DNA of 64,000 nucleotides from Pyrrhoderma lamaoense (lineage: Eukaryota > Basidiomycota > Agaricomycetes > Hymenochaetales > Hymenochaetaceae). Shown here piece after piece: positions 1-11,382 of this stretch. The stretch lies in the NCBI GenBank assembly GCA_002794735.1, contig NBAZ01000004.1, positions 1,612,001-1,676,000 on the forward strand, given 5' to 3'. Below the pieces are notes generated by a model. That model did not search any database. It was not told where the DNA came from and was given only the letters and a program-made list of their open reading frames with translations. How positions within the stretch are numbered: the stretch's first letter is position 1; the number at the start of each line of letters is the position of its first letter. The position numbers and the translations under genes were made by a program.

Positions 1-3000
1 GGTTTTGCCACTCTATGACCTCTTTTACTTCATTCCGGGTAGTTATTGAGGCTCAAATGCGAAGCCTATTCCACTTTCAACGATACCGACGAGGATACGG
101 ATGCCGAGAAACGGTGGCAGTCAAAAGTGGCTAGCGCGTCCAACTTTTCTTCACACAACATTCAATTCATCGTCCCCGCTGCATTATACTTGACTGCAAT
201 TATTGAGTGCGTAGCCTATCCTGTTCTATCCTTTCGTCGTCTTTCATAAGCTCGTTGTATGCTCACACGAAATCTCTCCTTCAGGCATGTATGCGAGTAA
301 GTATAGTGACGGTGGTGCTCTCCCACAACCTTGTATTGTGTTCCGGTACTGATACCGGTTCAAAAAAGACACCTTTTATCAAACACAGGACGCGTTGCGA
401 CTCGGGACTCAAGCCGTACTACTGCAACCCTCCAGGATCTCTTTACGGCTATGTGCGAAGATGATACCATATATGGCTTATTCAAGAACATGAAAGGTAC
501 GTGACCTTCCTTTCTTCTCTTTGTGCCCTCATCGTCAAGGCAATGATGACGTCGGTTCTCTGGCTCATCTTATTAATATTTATATACATTTTTGTCTAGT
601 TCACAACCAGATTGAGACTCAGAGCAAAGCTTTGGCAAACCGGCCTAGGAGGAGCAAGTCTTTTCAACGCAGCGTGAGCGATCAGACATTTGGAAGTCAG
701 CGTTCAAACAATTCCCCATTGGGCTCAGTTTCAACTCTAAATGGTGATTCAAAGCCTCGTGTCTCATCAGAAAGCTCCAGTTCTGGCACCGCTTTCCCGC
801 AGTCAAGTTCTGCATCTAGGGCTTCTACGGAGAAGTCTAGGGCAAAGAAGCTTTTTGGACGCATGAGCATGGACAGAGATAGTAGTTCACAAAATGGGCA
901 TGGGGATGGACATAAGCGTACTGCTTCAGTGCTTAGTAACAGCGGAAGGCGACCCGGCTCGGTTCAGGAGGATCCAGGTACAAGTCCGAGTGAGGTAACT
1001 ACAATTTTTTTGCTTCTATAGATGTTGATTTTTTGTGGCCTGATAAAAGAACTCATCAGGTGGAATTTGACGAGCTGATGCGTTCTGGTACTACCATGAA
1101 GGTATCTTTAACTCCTGACCGTCTTCGGACTTTTGATGTAAGCTCTTTTTCTCCTTTCGCTTGTGGCTCATTCCTTCTCTGTGTGTTTCGTGTATACTTA
1201 TCATTTGTGTTACACGGCGCTGAAATAGGTCTATAATAAGGAGAAGGGAAGAGGAATGAACAAGTTGGTTATCCCACCAACGTTCCCCCAACAAGTCTCA
1301 TCAGAGAAACTCCCTCTACAAGACAGTGCTATTGCCAATATGACTGATGAGTCTGCTCCGTCGCATCAGAGGATGGGAAGTAGCGCTCTTAAACAGCAAC
1401 AGACTGTCCCCGATGAGAGTGGAGAAAATGGGGACAGTCGAACTCGGAACCAGTTCCGGGGGCCCCACCTGTATCATATGAGAATATCCCCCACTCACGC
1501 ACTCGCTCCACGTCTACATCTCAGACGTCCGTGTCCTCTATCGGAACTCGTCATGGCATGTCGAGAAAAGGGTCTTTGAGTGCTTTAGCCATTGAGTCAC
1601 CACATTCACAGTCATTGAGAGCTCAAGCTAACGGTCATCACGCATCAAGAGGATCTGAATCTATCTCCAAGTTTTCAGATCGCAAAATTCACCCATCTGC
1701 TAGTAAAGATTCAATTGATGAGAGTCTTGATTTCTCTTCTGACGACGAGGCACCTGTCAAGAAACAACCTATGGGTAGAAAGCGCGCTCCAACAGGTGTT
1801 TCTGCGCACACCGCGGACTTGATTGACTTTTTAAATAGCGGACCCCCACCCATGCCAAAAATGATGGGGCCCCCATTAACCGTGAGCTCTCCTACGAGTG
1901 CAACCTCACCCACCGATAAACAGAAGCGAGGTCGACTACGTAGCATTGTCTCACGTTTCAAAGGCAACCAGTCAACCGATAGACTTTCAAGCAAGTCATC
2001 AATTGAAGATTTTCATGGGACTTTGAGAAAGTCACCGAGTCTCAGTCATCCTCCCCCCTCCTTTGTGCCTCCGCCCTTGTCTGCGAAGAGATCATTGCAC
2101 AACATCTCCAGTTTCTCACAGGTCCAGTCCCCTTACCCGAAGCCACCGCCACCGCCCGTTCCGCCTGTCATCATCCCTCTTTCTCCCCCATCTTCTCCGA
2201 ACCAGGCTGCTGGCGGCGAATCGTCATTGACATCGCCACTGCGACCCCGTCCTTCACCTACAGTCCGAAAAGCGGTTCCGGCATTTGATCATCCTGAAAG
2301 GAGTTACTCCAACTCTAGTATTCCTATCTCTGAAACGTCCAAACCAGAGGAAGTACCACCTCCCACTCCTTCCAAAATTGAAACTGAAGCACGTAAGAAT
2401 GAGGGTGTTCTTGAGAATAATGGTGCTTTGGCAACACCGCTAACACAGATGCCTCCCAAATCGTCCTTGGCCACACCTCCACCGTCGCAGCATCACATTC
2501 ATCCTCCGAGTTCTTCTACCTCCTCAAGGCAGGGTCAAAGACGGGCGCTACCTCCTACTGACACGCCTCCAACGTTTGAGGAGCATGCGAAGGACATGCG
2601 ACGATTGTTGGCGAATGCAAGTACTGCGGATGAGTGTAGGCTTTTGGTGGATATGTTCTTGACACGTTCGGGGTTACCTATGCGGCATAACGAGTTTCCA
2701 CCTGAGCCCGAGAGTGAGGGATTTGTCAGGCAGGAGAGGGCTGTTGTCGAGACGCTTTTGAGTAATGGTGAACCGTTACCTATGAAGGAAATTGATGGTG
2801 AGGATAATAGTGATGGTCGTGATTGTATCGATGATCTTCAGTCTATTGGAGGTCGGAATGTCGAGAAGGAGAAGCTGTATGCTGTTGATGGAGAGGAGGC
2901 AGGGAAGCGTGAATCTCATGGACCACCTACTCCCCGATCTGATGAGAATTATCCTTTGTTCCGGAAAACAACGACAACGACGGCGGCGATACCGCCTGCA

Positions 3001-3039
3001 ATGCACGCGGTTGCATATACTGTTTCTGCTGAGGCGTGA
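1..3039 (+). CDS. H2A-like histone-fold protein with long disordered tail (5' partial)
   Basis: I do not recognise a named gene. The first exons (about 90-485) read as a histone-fold-like segment: PAALYLTAIIE, then after introns ATRDSSRTTATLQDLF, a CEDD motif and IYGLFKNMK. Spacing and residues resemble the histone H2A alpha2-alpha3 region (YLAAVLE, AARDNKKTR, LAIRNDEELNKLL). The exon near 300-400 could not be joined cleanly. The rest, some 800 residues, is Ser/Pro-rich and predicted disordered. Ordered islands are DFLWPDKRTHQVEFDELMRS with KVSLTPDRLRTFD (about 1020-1140), DLIDFLNSGPPPMP (about 1815-1860) and a C-terminal helical block TFEEHAKDMRRLLANAST (about 2570-2630). An in-frame stop at 40-42 lies just before the first exon, so the gene probably begins upstream of the window. 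The frame slips by one missing base at about 1440-1460. A chromatin or scaffold role is inference only. Confidence 0.55.
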
Positions 3040-3665
3040 TCGGAAATTGTAGGCGTTTATAAACTAGTGTCTCTCCACCCTTAGCCTGCATTTCCTTTCT
3101 CTCTACTACCTTTTACACTTATATATTTTCTTTTCCTCCTCGCCAATCTCGTATATTCCCTCCTCTTTTTTTTTGTTTATGTTTCTGACGTACTCTTTCT
3201 TCTTTATTCTTGAGTCCTTGGATCCCTCTCCCTTTTTATATTTCCTAAGAGTTTTTTTGTCTTCTTTTTCATTTCAGTAATATCGAGTATTTAAAGAAAG
3301 AGTATTGTACATGACCTTAGTTGGCTTCCCCCTTTTTTCTTATACCCTATTGTTAAGAGTTCTTTGATTTACCTTTCTTTCTTTCGTTCTGAATATGTGG
3401 AATCCAACATCTTTTATTTTCTACTTTCTCTCCTTCATCTTTCATTGGGTTTTTCCTCTCTTTTCTTTTCAATGTATAATCTAATTCTCTCTTCCCTTCT
3501 TTTTTTTATTTCCTTTCTTTCTCTTTTTTTCTTAGTGTCTTTTCAAGTCAACTTCGTTTAAGTTACTTTATTATTACTCCCTTCCCCCCTCCTCTTGTTT
3601 TGTTTTGTTTGATATAAGATTTTCTTCTTCCCCTTTCTTCCTTTGGTGAAATGATGGAGCGACTT

Positions 3666-3737
3666 ACATACATACATACCACACCAATATATACATATAT
3701 ATATATCTAAACACACACATACACACACACGCACATG
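3666..3737. repeat. Microsatellite tract (CATA, TA, AC)
   Basis: Successive simple repeats: a CATA run, a TA-rich run and an AC run ending near 3737. They lie in the 3' flank of the upstream gene. No function is inferred. Confidence 0.85.
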
Positions 3738-4305
3738 CATACGATGCTGTTTTATGGTAATAAACTGGTGACAAGTAATTGGGTATTTATCTAGTATTGT
3801 GATTAGATTTACTAGAAATGGTGCATCTTCCCACCTCCCCACCCCTCCTCCTTTCCGGTGGATAATGGAAGTGAATGGAGATAGATATGTTTCTCATATG
3901 TGGGTACATGTATTGTTTGCTTCCAACCACCGCCACCACATGCATGTCCCCTCTTCTTCTATGGTTCTGATCCACAAGCTTGTTGTGTTTTGGTGGGAAT
4001 GACGAAGGGAGACGTTCGATTTTTTTAAAAATTTGTTAGTGGATTGTAACATAACATAACGTAACACAACATATTAGAGTTCTTTCCCCCCCTTTCCTAG
4101 CGCATCTTTCTTCACAACTATACACACAACTATCTATGTATCCCCACTTTTGTGTGTGGTACTTTGTTTTGTGTTTGTGCATACCGAAAGAGTGAGAGGA
4201 TGGAGGGCCTTGAGTCACACTACCTTATTTTTCTTTAGTTTTTTCAGTTTATTTCATATTTACATGTAATTCAATTTTAATCTGATCTAGATCTACTTTT
4301 TTTTG

Positions 4306-4331
4306 TATAGCGTTATGACTATAACGCTATA
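4306..4331. repeat. Perfect 11-bp inverted repeat (hairpin)
   Basis: TATAGCGTTAT is followed by the 4-nt spacer GACT and then its exact reverse complement ATAACGCTATA. A T-rich tract (ttttttttt) lies immediately upstream at about 4296-4305. It sits between two convergent genes, about 550 bases beyond the RPA2 stop. It could be a 3'-end hairpin or a relic of a small element. The symmetry is seen directly; any role is inference. Confidence 0.8.
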
Positions 4332-4881
4332 TGTGGATTCGGCTTTTGGGGCGCACTCTGGAAGGAAGGAAGGGGGGAGAGAGCTAGATTAGATAAGGGA
4401 AATGGTTGGGAGGGGAAGGAGGTTTTTAGGAGAGAAAGAGAAAGGAAGCAAGAGAATGTGTAGGGGGGAAATGTACGGAAAGCAGATGATGGGGAAAGGG
4501 AACAAAGGATGTAAGTTTGAAAGTGGAAAAGACTTTGTTTTAAAGGTGCTTTTAGAAAAAAGGTGGTACTTGATACACGTAGAACTAGAGACTAATCGCT
4601 AATTTGTGATCTTGAGTTCTGAGACTAACTTACTTAAGTGCAAGTTGCAAGTTCGGGATGTGTGATTGGTGGGGAGGAGAGACGTGAAGTCTTACAGTGA
4701 TCGGTTTTGTTTACAAGAAAATACAAGGAGAAGCTTAATCCGGCATACGGGGAAGTAGAAGAGGAAAGGACGGGAAGGATGATCTAAACGGAAACTTGCG
4801 GGGTGGAAGGAGATGGGGGTTGAAAGAAATAGAGAAATAAGGAATAGACGGGAGTGGTGGAATAAAAGGGAAATTACCGGA

Positions 4882-7800
4882 TTACCGAACTTCTAAAGAG
4901 ACCGCGATACCCATTGAAGCCAATTCGGCACAAAGATATCTGAAAACATATGGGACTGCTACTACGTCCAAATCTCCTCCTCCTCCTCCACTTGACTGAA
5001 GTTTGTTGCTATCACTACTGAGGACGTTGGATTTAGGTACAGACATGCGTATACCTGTTTGTATAGCTCCAATTTGAGATATAGCACTATCTTCATTCTC
5101 GTCGTTGTCATTTAGAGCCGCTCGTTCACGTTCGTCCTTTGTCTCAGAAGCATATCTACACACCCGACAGTACTCACCACCCGGTTGAGTCGATAACGTC
5201 GATCTAGGCGTCCTCATCTGCGTTTGACCTTGGGACTGTAGTGAAGGAGATGAAGAAGAAGAAGCAGACAAGTAGATAGACGACCCTAGTGCAGCATCCT
5301 CGTACCCAAGCGAGATAAGAGATCCGCAAGTACGACAGACCCAAGCTGTTGAGTAGTCTGAGCAGTTCATTAATCTGTCCTGGAGGAGGAAGGAGGTTCC
5401 GTGTGCGATCAAAGCGTCACGCTCCATTTCTCCGAAACGGATACCTCCGGCGCGTTTACGTCCCTAATTTTTGTTTTTTTATAAGTCGTATGTATATGTG
5501 GAAGATATATATAAATGAGAAATTGGTTCGTTAAGTACTTGAAGAGATAGCTTACTTTGACCGGTTGCTGAGTAACTCGGTCTACTGGACCCGTTGTACG
5601 GACTTGGAATTTATCTAAAACCATGTGTCGAAGACGTTGATAGAAAACAACTCCGATATAGATATCCGCAGCGAACTCTTCTCCTGTTATTCCAGAATAC
5701 ATTGGCTCGTTTCCGTAATAGTTATATCCCGACGCGAGTAGTTGTTCACCGAAGTAATTCACCGCTGTGTCTTCTTCGGAGAATCTGAAATTTAATGATT
5801 AAAGAAGATTGAAGATGAGATAACGAGTTGTTAACATTTGATTATCTAAACAAAAGAAAAAGAAGATTAACACACCTAAACGGAGTAGCATCTTGAGCGA
5901 TACCATGCATTGCTCCTGCTTTTCCTGCCATACTCTCGACTAACATACCAATAGTCATACGAGATGGGAAGGCGTGTGGATTGATAATGACGTCTGGCTG
6001 TATCCCACTCTCAGAGAATGGCATATCAATTGTGGGCCACTTTTGGGAACAAACACCTTTTTGACCGTGCCTTGACGAAAACTTGTCACCGATCACGGGA
6101 GAACGAGTGATCCTGAAGGTGATGTTGATTTTTTGTAGTTCACTGTCCCCTGTATCAGTTCCTGAAAACGAGATAGGGGGAGGGAAGAAACGGGGTTAGC
6201 CAAGAATATATAACCCAGTATACGTAGATAGGAAGTTTAGATTGGTGTTTGAAGATCACACCCACCTATTAACCTTACGGAATCGACAAAACCTGCTTCG
6301 TCATTTTTGTATTTTACAAACTTTGTCCTACCAGTAGTATCGCTAACGTATGCACATATATAATCACCAGATTTCAGCTTTACACCAACATGTGGTAAGC
6401 CATCAAAATCTAAGAACTCTAAACAGGGGTGCATCTTATCCCCAGATGTTTTGATATCACTTCCGAATCCAAAATGTAGCGTAGGTATGCTTGAGCTTTT
6501 TGAAGCATCACGCATATCCTTAAGGTCAATTGTTTGGGATTTGTAGACAGTTCCGTAACCAAATCCTCGTTCATGACCTGACTTGTTTAGAATCATAGCG
6601 TCCTCCATGTCGTAACCAGTATAGGAGATGACAGCCACTACGGCGTTCGTACCGTTCGGGAATGAGTCCATTCCGTAAGTATTATGCAATTCTGGACGGA
6701 CAACAGGTGTCTGACCAGTTTGTAGGTGATATAACTTATTATCCGTTCGGTGTTTCAAGGTCGTTGATGGTGTACCCATTGTTTGTTTACCCATCTTCAG
6801 AGTAGATCCTTTGTCAATATGCTAGTTGAAAATAGAAAAATTGAGTTTAGATACCTGACACTGATAGATATTACGAGGACTTTGATTGAAATCGGAGAAT
6901 GGTGTGAGGTTTGCAAGGATAGAAAGGAAGTTCGTCGGAGAATGCTCAACATGGGTTGTTATTCCCGCTTCAATTTCTTCCGGCTTTATGGCGATGTCCA
7001 TATATACCTGCTCAAAGGAACCGATTTGATCGTTGCAACCATTGAGAACATATTTGACTGGACGCATCATCCGTGCACGGGATGCAAATAAGTACAAGCC
7101 AGGATATTGACCACCTTCGTTTATAGGGACATAACCAATCTCCAAATCAAGCGGGACGTTATATTTCCCTTCAGTTTTCCATATTCGAAGGTTTGTGGCA
7201 AGCTGTCTTGCCAAGGCAGGGCTTGCCCAACCAATCATACGACCATCAAGCTGAATCGCAATATTCCGATGCTGCTTTCCGTTGATATAAGGAGTGTGTA
7301 CAGACGTCATGCCATGCGATATCAATAAGCTGGTAATATGAGCAACAGCTAATGGGGCGGTGACTATTCGACAAGAGCGGGAGAGATGGTTAAGTAAACC
7401 ACATGGCGAGCCATCAGGAGTGTGGACAGGACAGAGGAAACCCCATGCTTCTGGAAGTAGCTTACGAACAGTTGTAGTCTTCAGCTCCGCAAAGAATGCA
7501 CCACGATGGATACATCTAAAATGACTTATATATCGGTACCAGTTGAGCTTTTCTGCTACGATGGTGAAACCCGATGCCTGTTGCAAGTCAAGACCTGTAG
7601 GAGAAACGAGATTTCCTGTCGCCAAGAAATTGGCTAATCGCGATCCAATGTCGAAATTCACTCGAGATATAGCCTTGTTGATATATCTATCGTCAAAAAA
7701 ATCAACAGACGGATCCTTACGCCGAACGTCTTGTGTTATTTGAGCCCGTACACCATTTAGACATTCCTCTATTCGCTCTTTGATAATCATTCCGTACAGG

Positions 7801-9213
7801 AAACCGGGGAGGAGGACTTCCTGGTGCTGAGGAGAATCCGGGTTGTCGGCACAACATGAAGAATTAACGGAAGCATAAAGTTTACGCAGCATGAAACTAA
7901 GGCCAATTAGTCAAGGAGGTGCACTCTACATGCTTATATCACTTACATGAGCATACGGAACTTGTCTCGAGGATCCTGAAGATGTACCAAAACCATTTTT
8001 CGGATCAGCCAAATTCCCAAAGCAGTGTTATTCCAGTCCTCGGCCTGCCCTAGTACAACCCGAAACTTATCTCCCAAGAACTCGAGGCATTGTTCACCAG
8101 TATATAGCTTATAAGTCTTGAAACTTCGTAGAAGAAGCTCGACGCGATCTGCCAAGAACGTATTGTCATACTCCTGCATCATGATTCCTTCAAAAATTTC
8201 CCTATCAGAAGCTCCTGTAAGAGCTTTCAAAATAAGCATAATAGGAATAACATATTCCTGTTTTCTCCAGCTGAATCGTAGCATCGCATTTCCATTTGAC
8301 AAATAGTGAAGAGTGTTAGTTGCTGCAGTTTGATCAGGTCTTACACATCGAATCTGAACTGCATAAGGGGTATAGGAGGGGCCTCGATTTTGGAAGGAAG
8401 GTCGATATAGAGTAATAACATGATTCCTCCGTGGCAAAATTAAGTAACGAATAAGACGTTCATTTCCATTTATAATAAAATAGCCTCCAAATTCTTCTGG
8501 TTCTTCGTGCTTTGCAACAAGTTCCGCGGAAGAAAGATTTCGAAGGTTACAGCGCACGGACTATGAGGTTTGCATTTATATGATTGAATATAAAGTGAGA
8601 ACACGAATAATTTCAGACGTACCCTAACCATAATAGGTACAAGTCCGCAGTCCTTAATTATTGACTTCTCTTCTCTTCCATACACCTTCCAGCAAAGTTT
8701 CATGGTCATTCTCCCTCGATACGATGTTACTCGCTCTCGAGTCTTAAAATAGTCAGTACAACATGTCTTCTCATCCCTACAAGTATACATACTTCTGTTG
8801 GGAATACTTTCCGTTCTATGGCGAGTTTATCTCTTTCAGGTACCATTGGCCTACCAATAGATACCTGTTCCACCCACACTGTACATATAGTAAGTGACAT
8901 TTCTTGTTTTAGTTGATAGGCACGACTTACTGCTCAGTCGGTTCCCCAAACCCATGTTCCCATGCTCGTCTGAAGGACCGGTGTAATCAAACATTACACG
9001 CTCTCCAATGTCTTGCAAGGCCAAAGAGAGAAGACCCTTCCCATCTCCGTCACCAGCTGGTAGACCTGAATCATCAAAGAGTGCATTGAAAGATTCGATG
9101 TGCGGAGCAACGAACTCGTTTAAAATTGGGACTGATGCGCCATGTTTTGGTGGGTTTCTGAAACGCTTTTCGCGTTCAAGGGTATTGAATCCGCTGTAAG
9201 AGCCGTCTGGCAT
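4882..9213 (-). CDS. RPA2: DNA-directed RNA polymerase I subunit RPA2 (second largest, RPA135)
   Basis: This is the beta-like subunit that forms the RNA polymerase I active centre with RPA1 and transcribes pre-rRNA in the nucleolus. At least seven exons carry the standard order: the RPA2-specific N-terminus ([15 protein letters not shown]), the protrusion with [17 protein letters not shown], lobe ([17 protein letters not shown]), fork and external domains ([19 protein letters not shown]), the hybrid-binding block with [16 protein letters not shown] and [19 protein letters not shown], and the C-terminal zinc ribbon CRTCG with CRVCR. Introns are about 45-100 nt with GT-AG ends, for example donor GTAAGT just after exon 1 (8931-9213). 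The ATG at 9211-9213 gives the N-terminus typical of the family. All exons join in frame. The RPA2-type ribbon and N-terminus exclude RPB2 and RPC2. Confidence 0.97.
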
Positions 9214-10025
9214 GATGATATCCAGTGATTTTACGGCCCAGAAGCAGGTAGGCTCTACTACCGGTGTACGCTAGTTATTTGGCATACATGTAAACCAAGT
9301 TTTCAAAATATTTATGAAAACAGTGATCGGCGCGAAGCCGGGATCAACATTCTTAAAGAAGCAGTCAACCGGAACAGGCTGATATAAATATACTCAGGTC
9401 TATGGTCACAGAATGAACAACACTTGAAACTCATATCAAAACGATTAGTTGTTGCTATCACGTATATGAAACACTCTATCCTTCAATATCCCACATGTGT
9501 TAGATTTCGACTCTATCTCTCCTGGCACACGTGTATTCTACTTCTCATCTCAGTAGCTGTTTTTCGCAATTTGTCTCTAGCACTGGAAATGCGCTAACAA
9601 AGGTAACACATAACAGCATTCTTTTTCTCGTATAGGAATATCATATGTCTATTGCCAAACTAATTTTCTTCATAAAATCCTAGAAAATCTATTGTATCTC
9701 TTGTCACACTGCTCAGGAATTATGACTCTCAGCACAATATCATGCATGTATAGCCGTACTTCCTCCGATATTTACCATAAGGTGATTGCTCAGATGGTCC
9801 ACTATCTCAGAAAAAGCCACGCGCAAATTATTTCTCTAGAAACTCATAAGCTTGGTTCTTCAAGCCAACGCTACTATGCGTGCATGTGCTAAACTGTCAA
9901 CGTTCATCACTGAATCGATGATATCAGAACTATATAGGCTTCCAGTCATCGTATAAATTACTAAGTTCAGACAGCGTCGATGTAGGGTCATTGTCCCTGT
10001 TTTGTCCCCTCTCTTAAGGTCAACA
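9214..10025. other. Intergenic region upstream of RPA2 and the secreted nuclease
   Basis: This is a shared upstream region between two divergent genes. A 66-codon open frame at 9692-9892 has no homology I recognise and no splice context. I found no convincing gene or clear TATA box. Confidence 0.5.
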
Positions 10026-10898
10026 ATGGCATTGTTAAAGGTTTTCTCTGTTTATGCAATAGTCCTCTTGATTGCCTCTCTCGCAGAATCAGCACCCCTT
10101 TCACTACGTGCACTACCTTCCGTAATAGCTACTTCTACAGCAAAGACATATTTATCTGAGCGTGAGCAACTATAGAATGATTCTCATTACAAAACTAATG
10201 TCGTGTCCATTAGTCACAGTAGAAGCGGAATCTAATTCTCCTGCCTACTCCAGAGATGAATTCAAGACCTGGGACACTAGTAAGCTCGTATATTACTGTT
10301 ATTACTCTAGAAGATTCTGATGGTGTTAATCAGTTTCTGGGACTTGTAATACCCGTGAAAGTAAGTTGAAAAATTTAGTGTTCACCCCTATCATGTACAG
10401 TACACTAACACCACAATTTTCTACCATCAACAGCCGTTTTGAAGCGCGATGGTACAGATGTCATAGTAAATAGCGCATGTACACCCACTTCCGGAACCTG
10501 GATTTCCCCTTATACGGGGACCTCTACTACGGACTCGGGTACATTCGATATTGTAGGTCCTTCTCAAGAAAAACCCACTCCACCTTCTCTCTTCTTATTC
10601 TACACCCAATCTAGGACCATCTTGTCCCACTGAAAGAAGCATGGATCTCCGGTGCTCGCTCTTGGTCTTCCGCTCAACGTGAGGCTTTTGCAAACGATCT
10701 TACCCGTCCCCAATTACTCGCCGTTGACGCTAGCTCAAATCGAAGCAAGGGTGATAAGGACATTGCAGAGTGGGTCCACCTTTAAACAGTTTCGTATGCA
10801 CATACGTACGCGCATACGTACAAGTGAAGCACTATTATGATTTGTCAGTGGACTCAGTAGAGAAAGCGGCGATCTTGAGTTATCTTGACGATTGTTAA
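10026..10898 (+). CDS. Secreted HNH-type nuclease (DUF1524 family), frame broken near the C-terminus
   Basis: A hydrophobic signal peptide (MALLKVFSVYAIVLLIASLAES) is followed by ATAKTYLSELTVEAES, then the nuclease core: DGTDVIVNSACTPTSGTW, the DHLVPLKEAW motif with catalytic-type Asp-His, GARSWSSAQREAFAND, LLAVDASSNRSKGDKDIAEW. These match fungal extracellular HNH/DUF1524 proteins, related to the GmrSD C-terminal domain and to secreted fungal nucleases. Introns are short GT-AG. The literal frame stops at 10783-10785 just after AEWVH. One base further on, the frame continues through VCTYVRAYVQVKHYYDL to a stop at 10896-10898, giving the expected family C-terminus. A single base is therefore missing near 10777-10778. 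Activity is expected to be extracellular nucleic-acid scavenging. If the deletion is real, the gene is truncated before the final helices. Confidence 0.8.
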
Positions 10899-11382
10899 TT
10901 TATTGTGGATGCTATACTGTAGCAGCCAAGAGTTGTAAACTGTATGATCCATTATAACAAGATGATGTGCAAAAACATTTGGTCGTAAGGCTGATTTAGT
11001 CTAGCCCCTGAGAAGAAAGTTGAGAAACACTATGTGTACTTTTGAGTTCGGGTCTCTTCCTTTTTTTGACTCTACTACAAACTTCGTACATAGTAACAAG
11101 GGCTATGATCGTACGGAGACGGATATACCTCATCCAATCAAGTGAGAACCATGCTTCAGACTTACCAACATATTGACATATGCAGAGTCTTATTGGCTTG
11201 ATTGTCTTACCCTCCATGATTTTTCAGAGACTCTTGGGACCATGCAAATTGACCAAGCTTGAACTTGAATAAAAACTTATACAGTGAATGTTGTGATCTC
11301 ATTGCCTCGGTATATATTCGTAGTCCTAAGCTGAAAAGTATTAGTAATAATCGACAAGCCTGGATAGTGTCCTTGTAAAGCT
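10899..11382. other. Intergenic region between convergent secreted-enzyme genes
   Basis: This is the 3' flank of the nuclease and of the sedolisin gene. A minus-strand open frame at 10996-11217 is short and basic with no recognisable domain. I see nothing else. Confidence 0.5.

Larger units (their letters stand above)
3040..4881. other. Intergenic region between convergent genes
   Basis: This holds the 3' flanks of the histone-fold-like gene and RPA2. The first part is T-rich with pyrimidine tracts, typical of fungal 3' UTRs. It contains CA/TA microsatellite tracts and one perfect inverted repeat, listed separately. Short open frames here are composed of F/L/S runs or simple repeats and have no intron-exon structure or recognisable domain. 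I see no gene. Confidence 0.6.
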
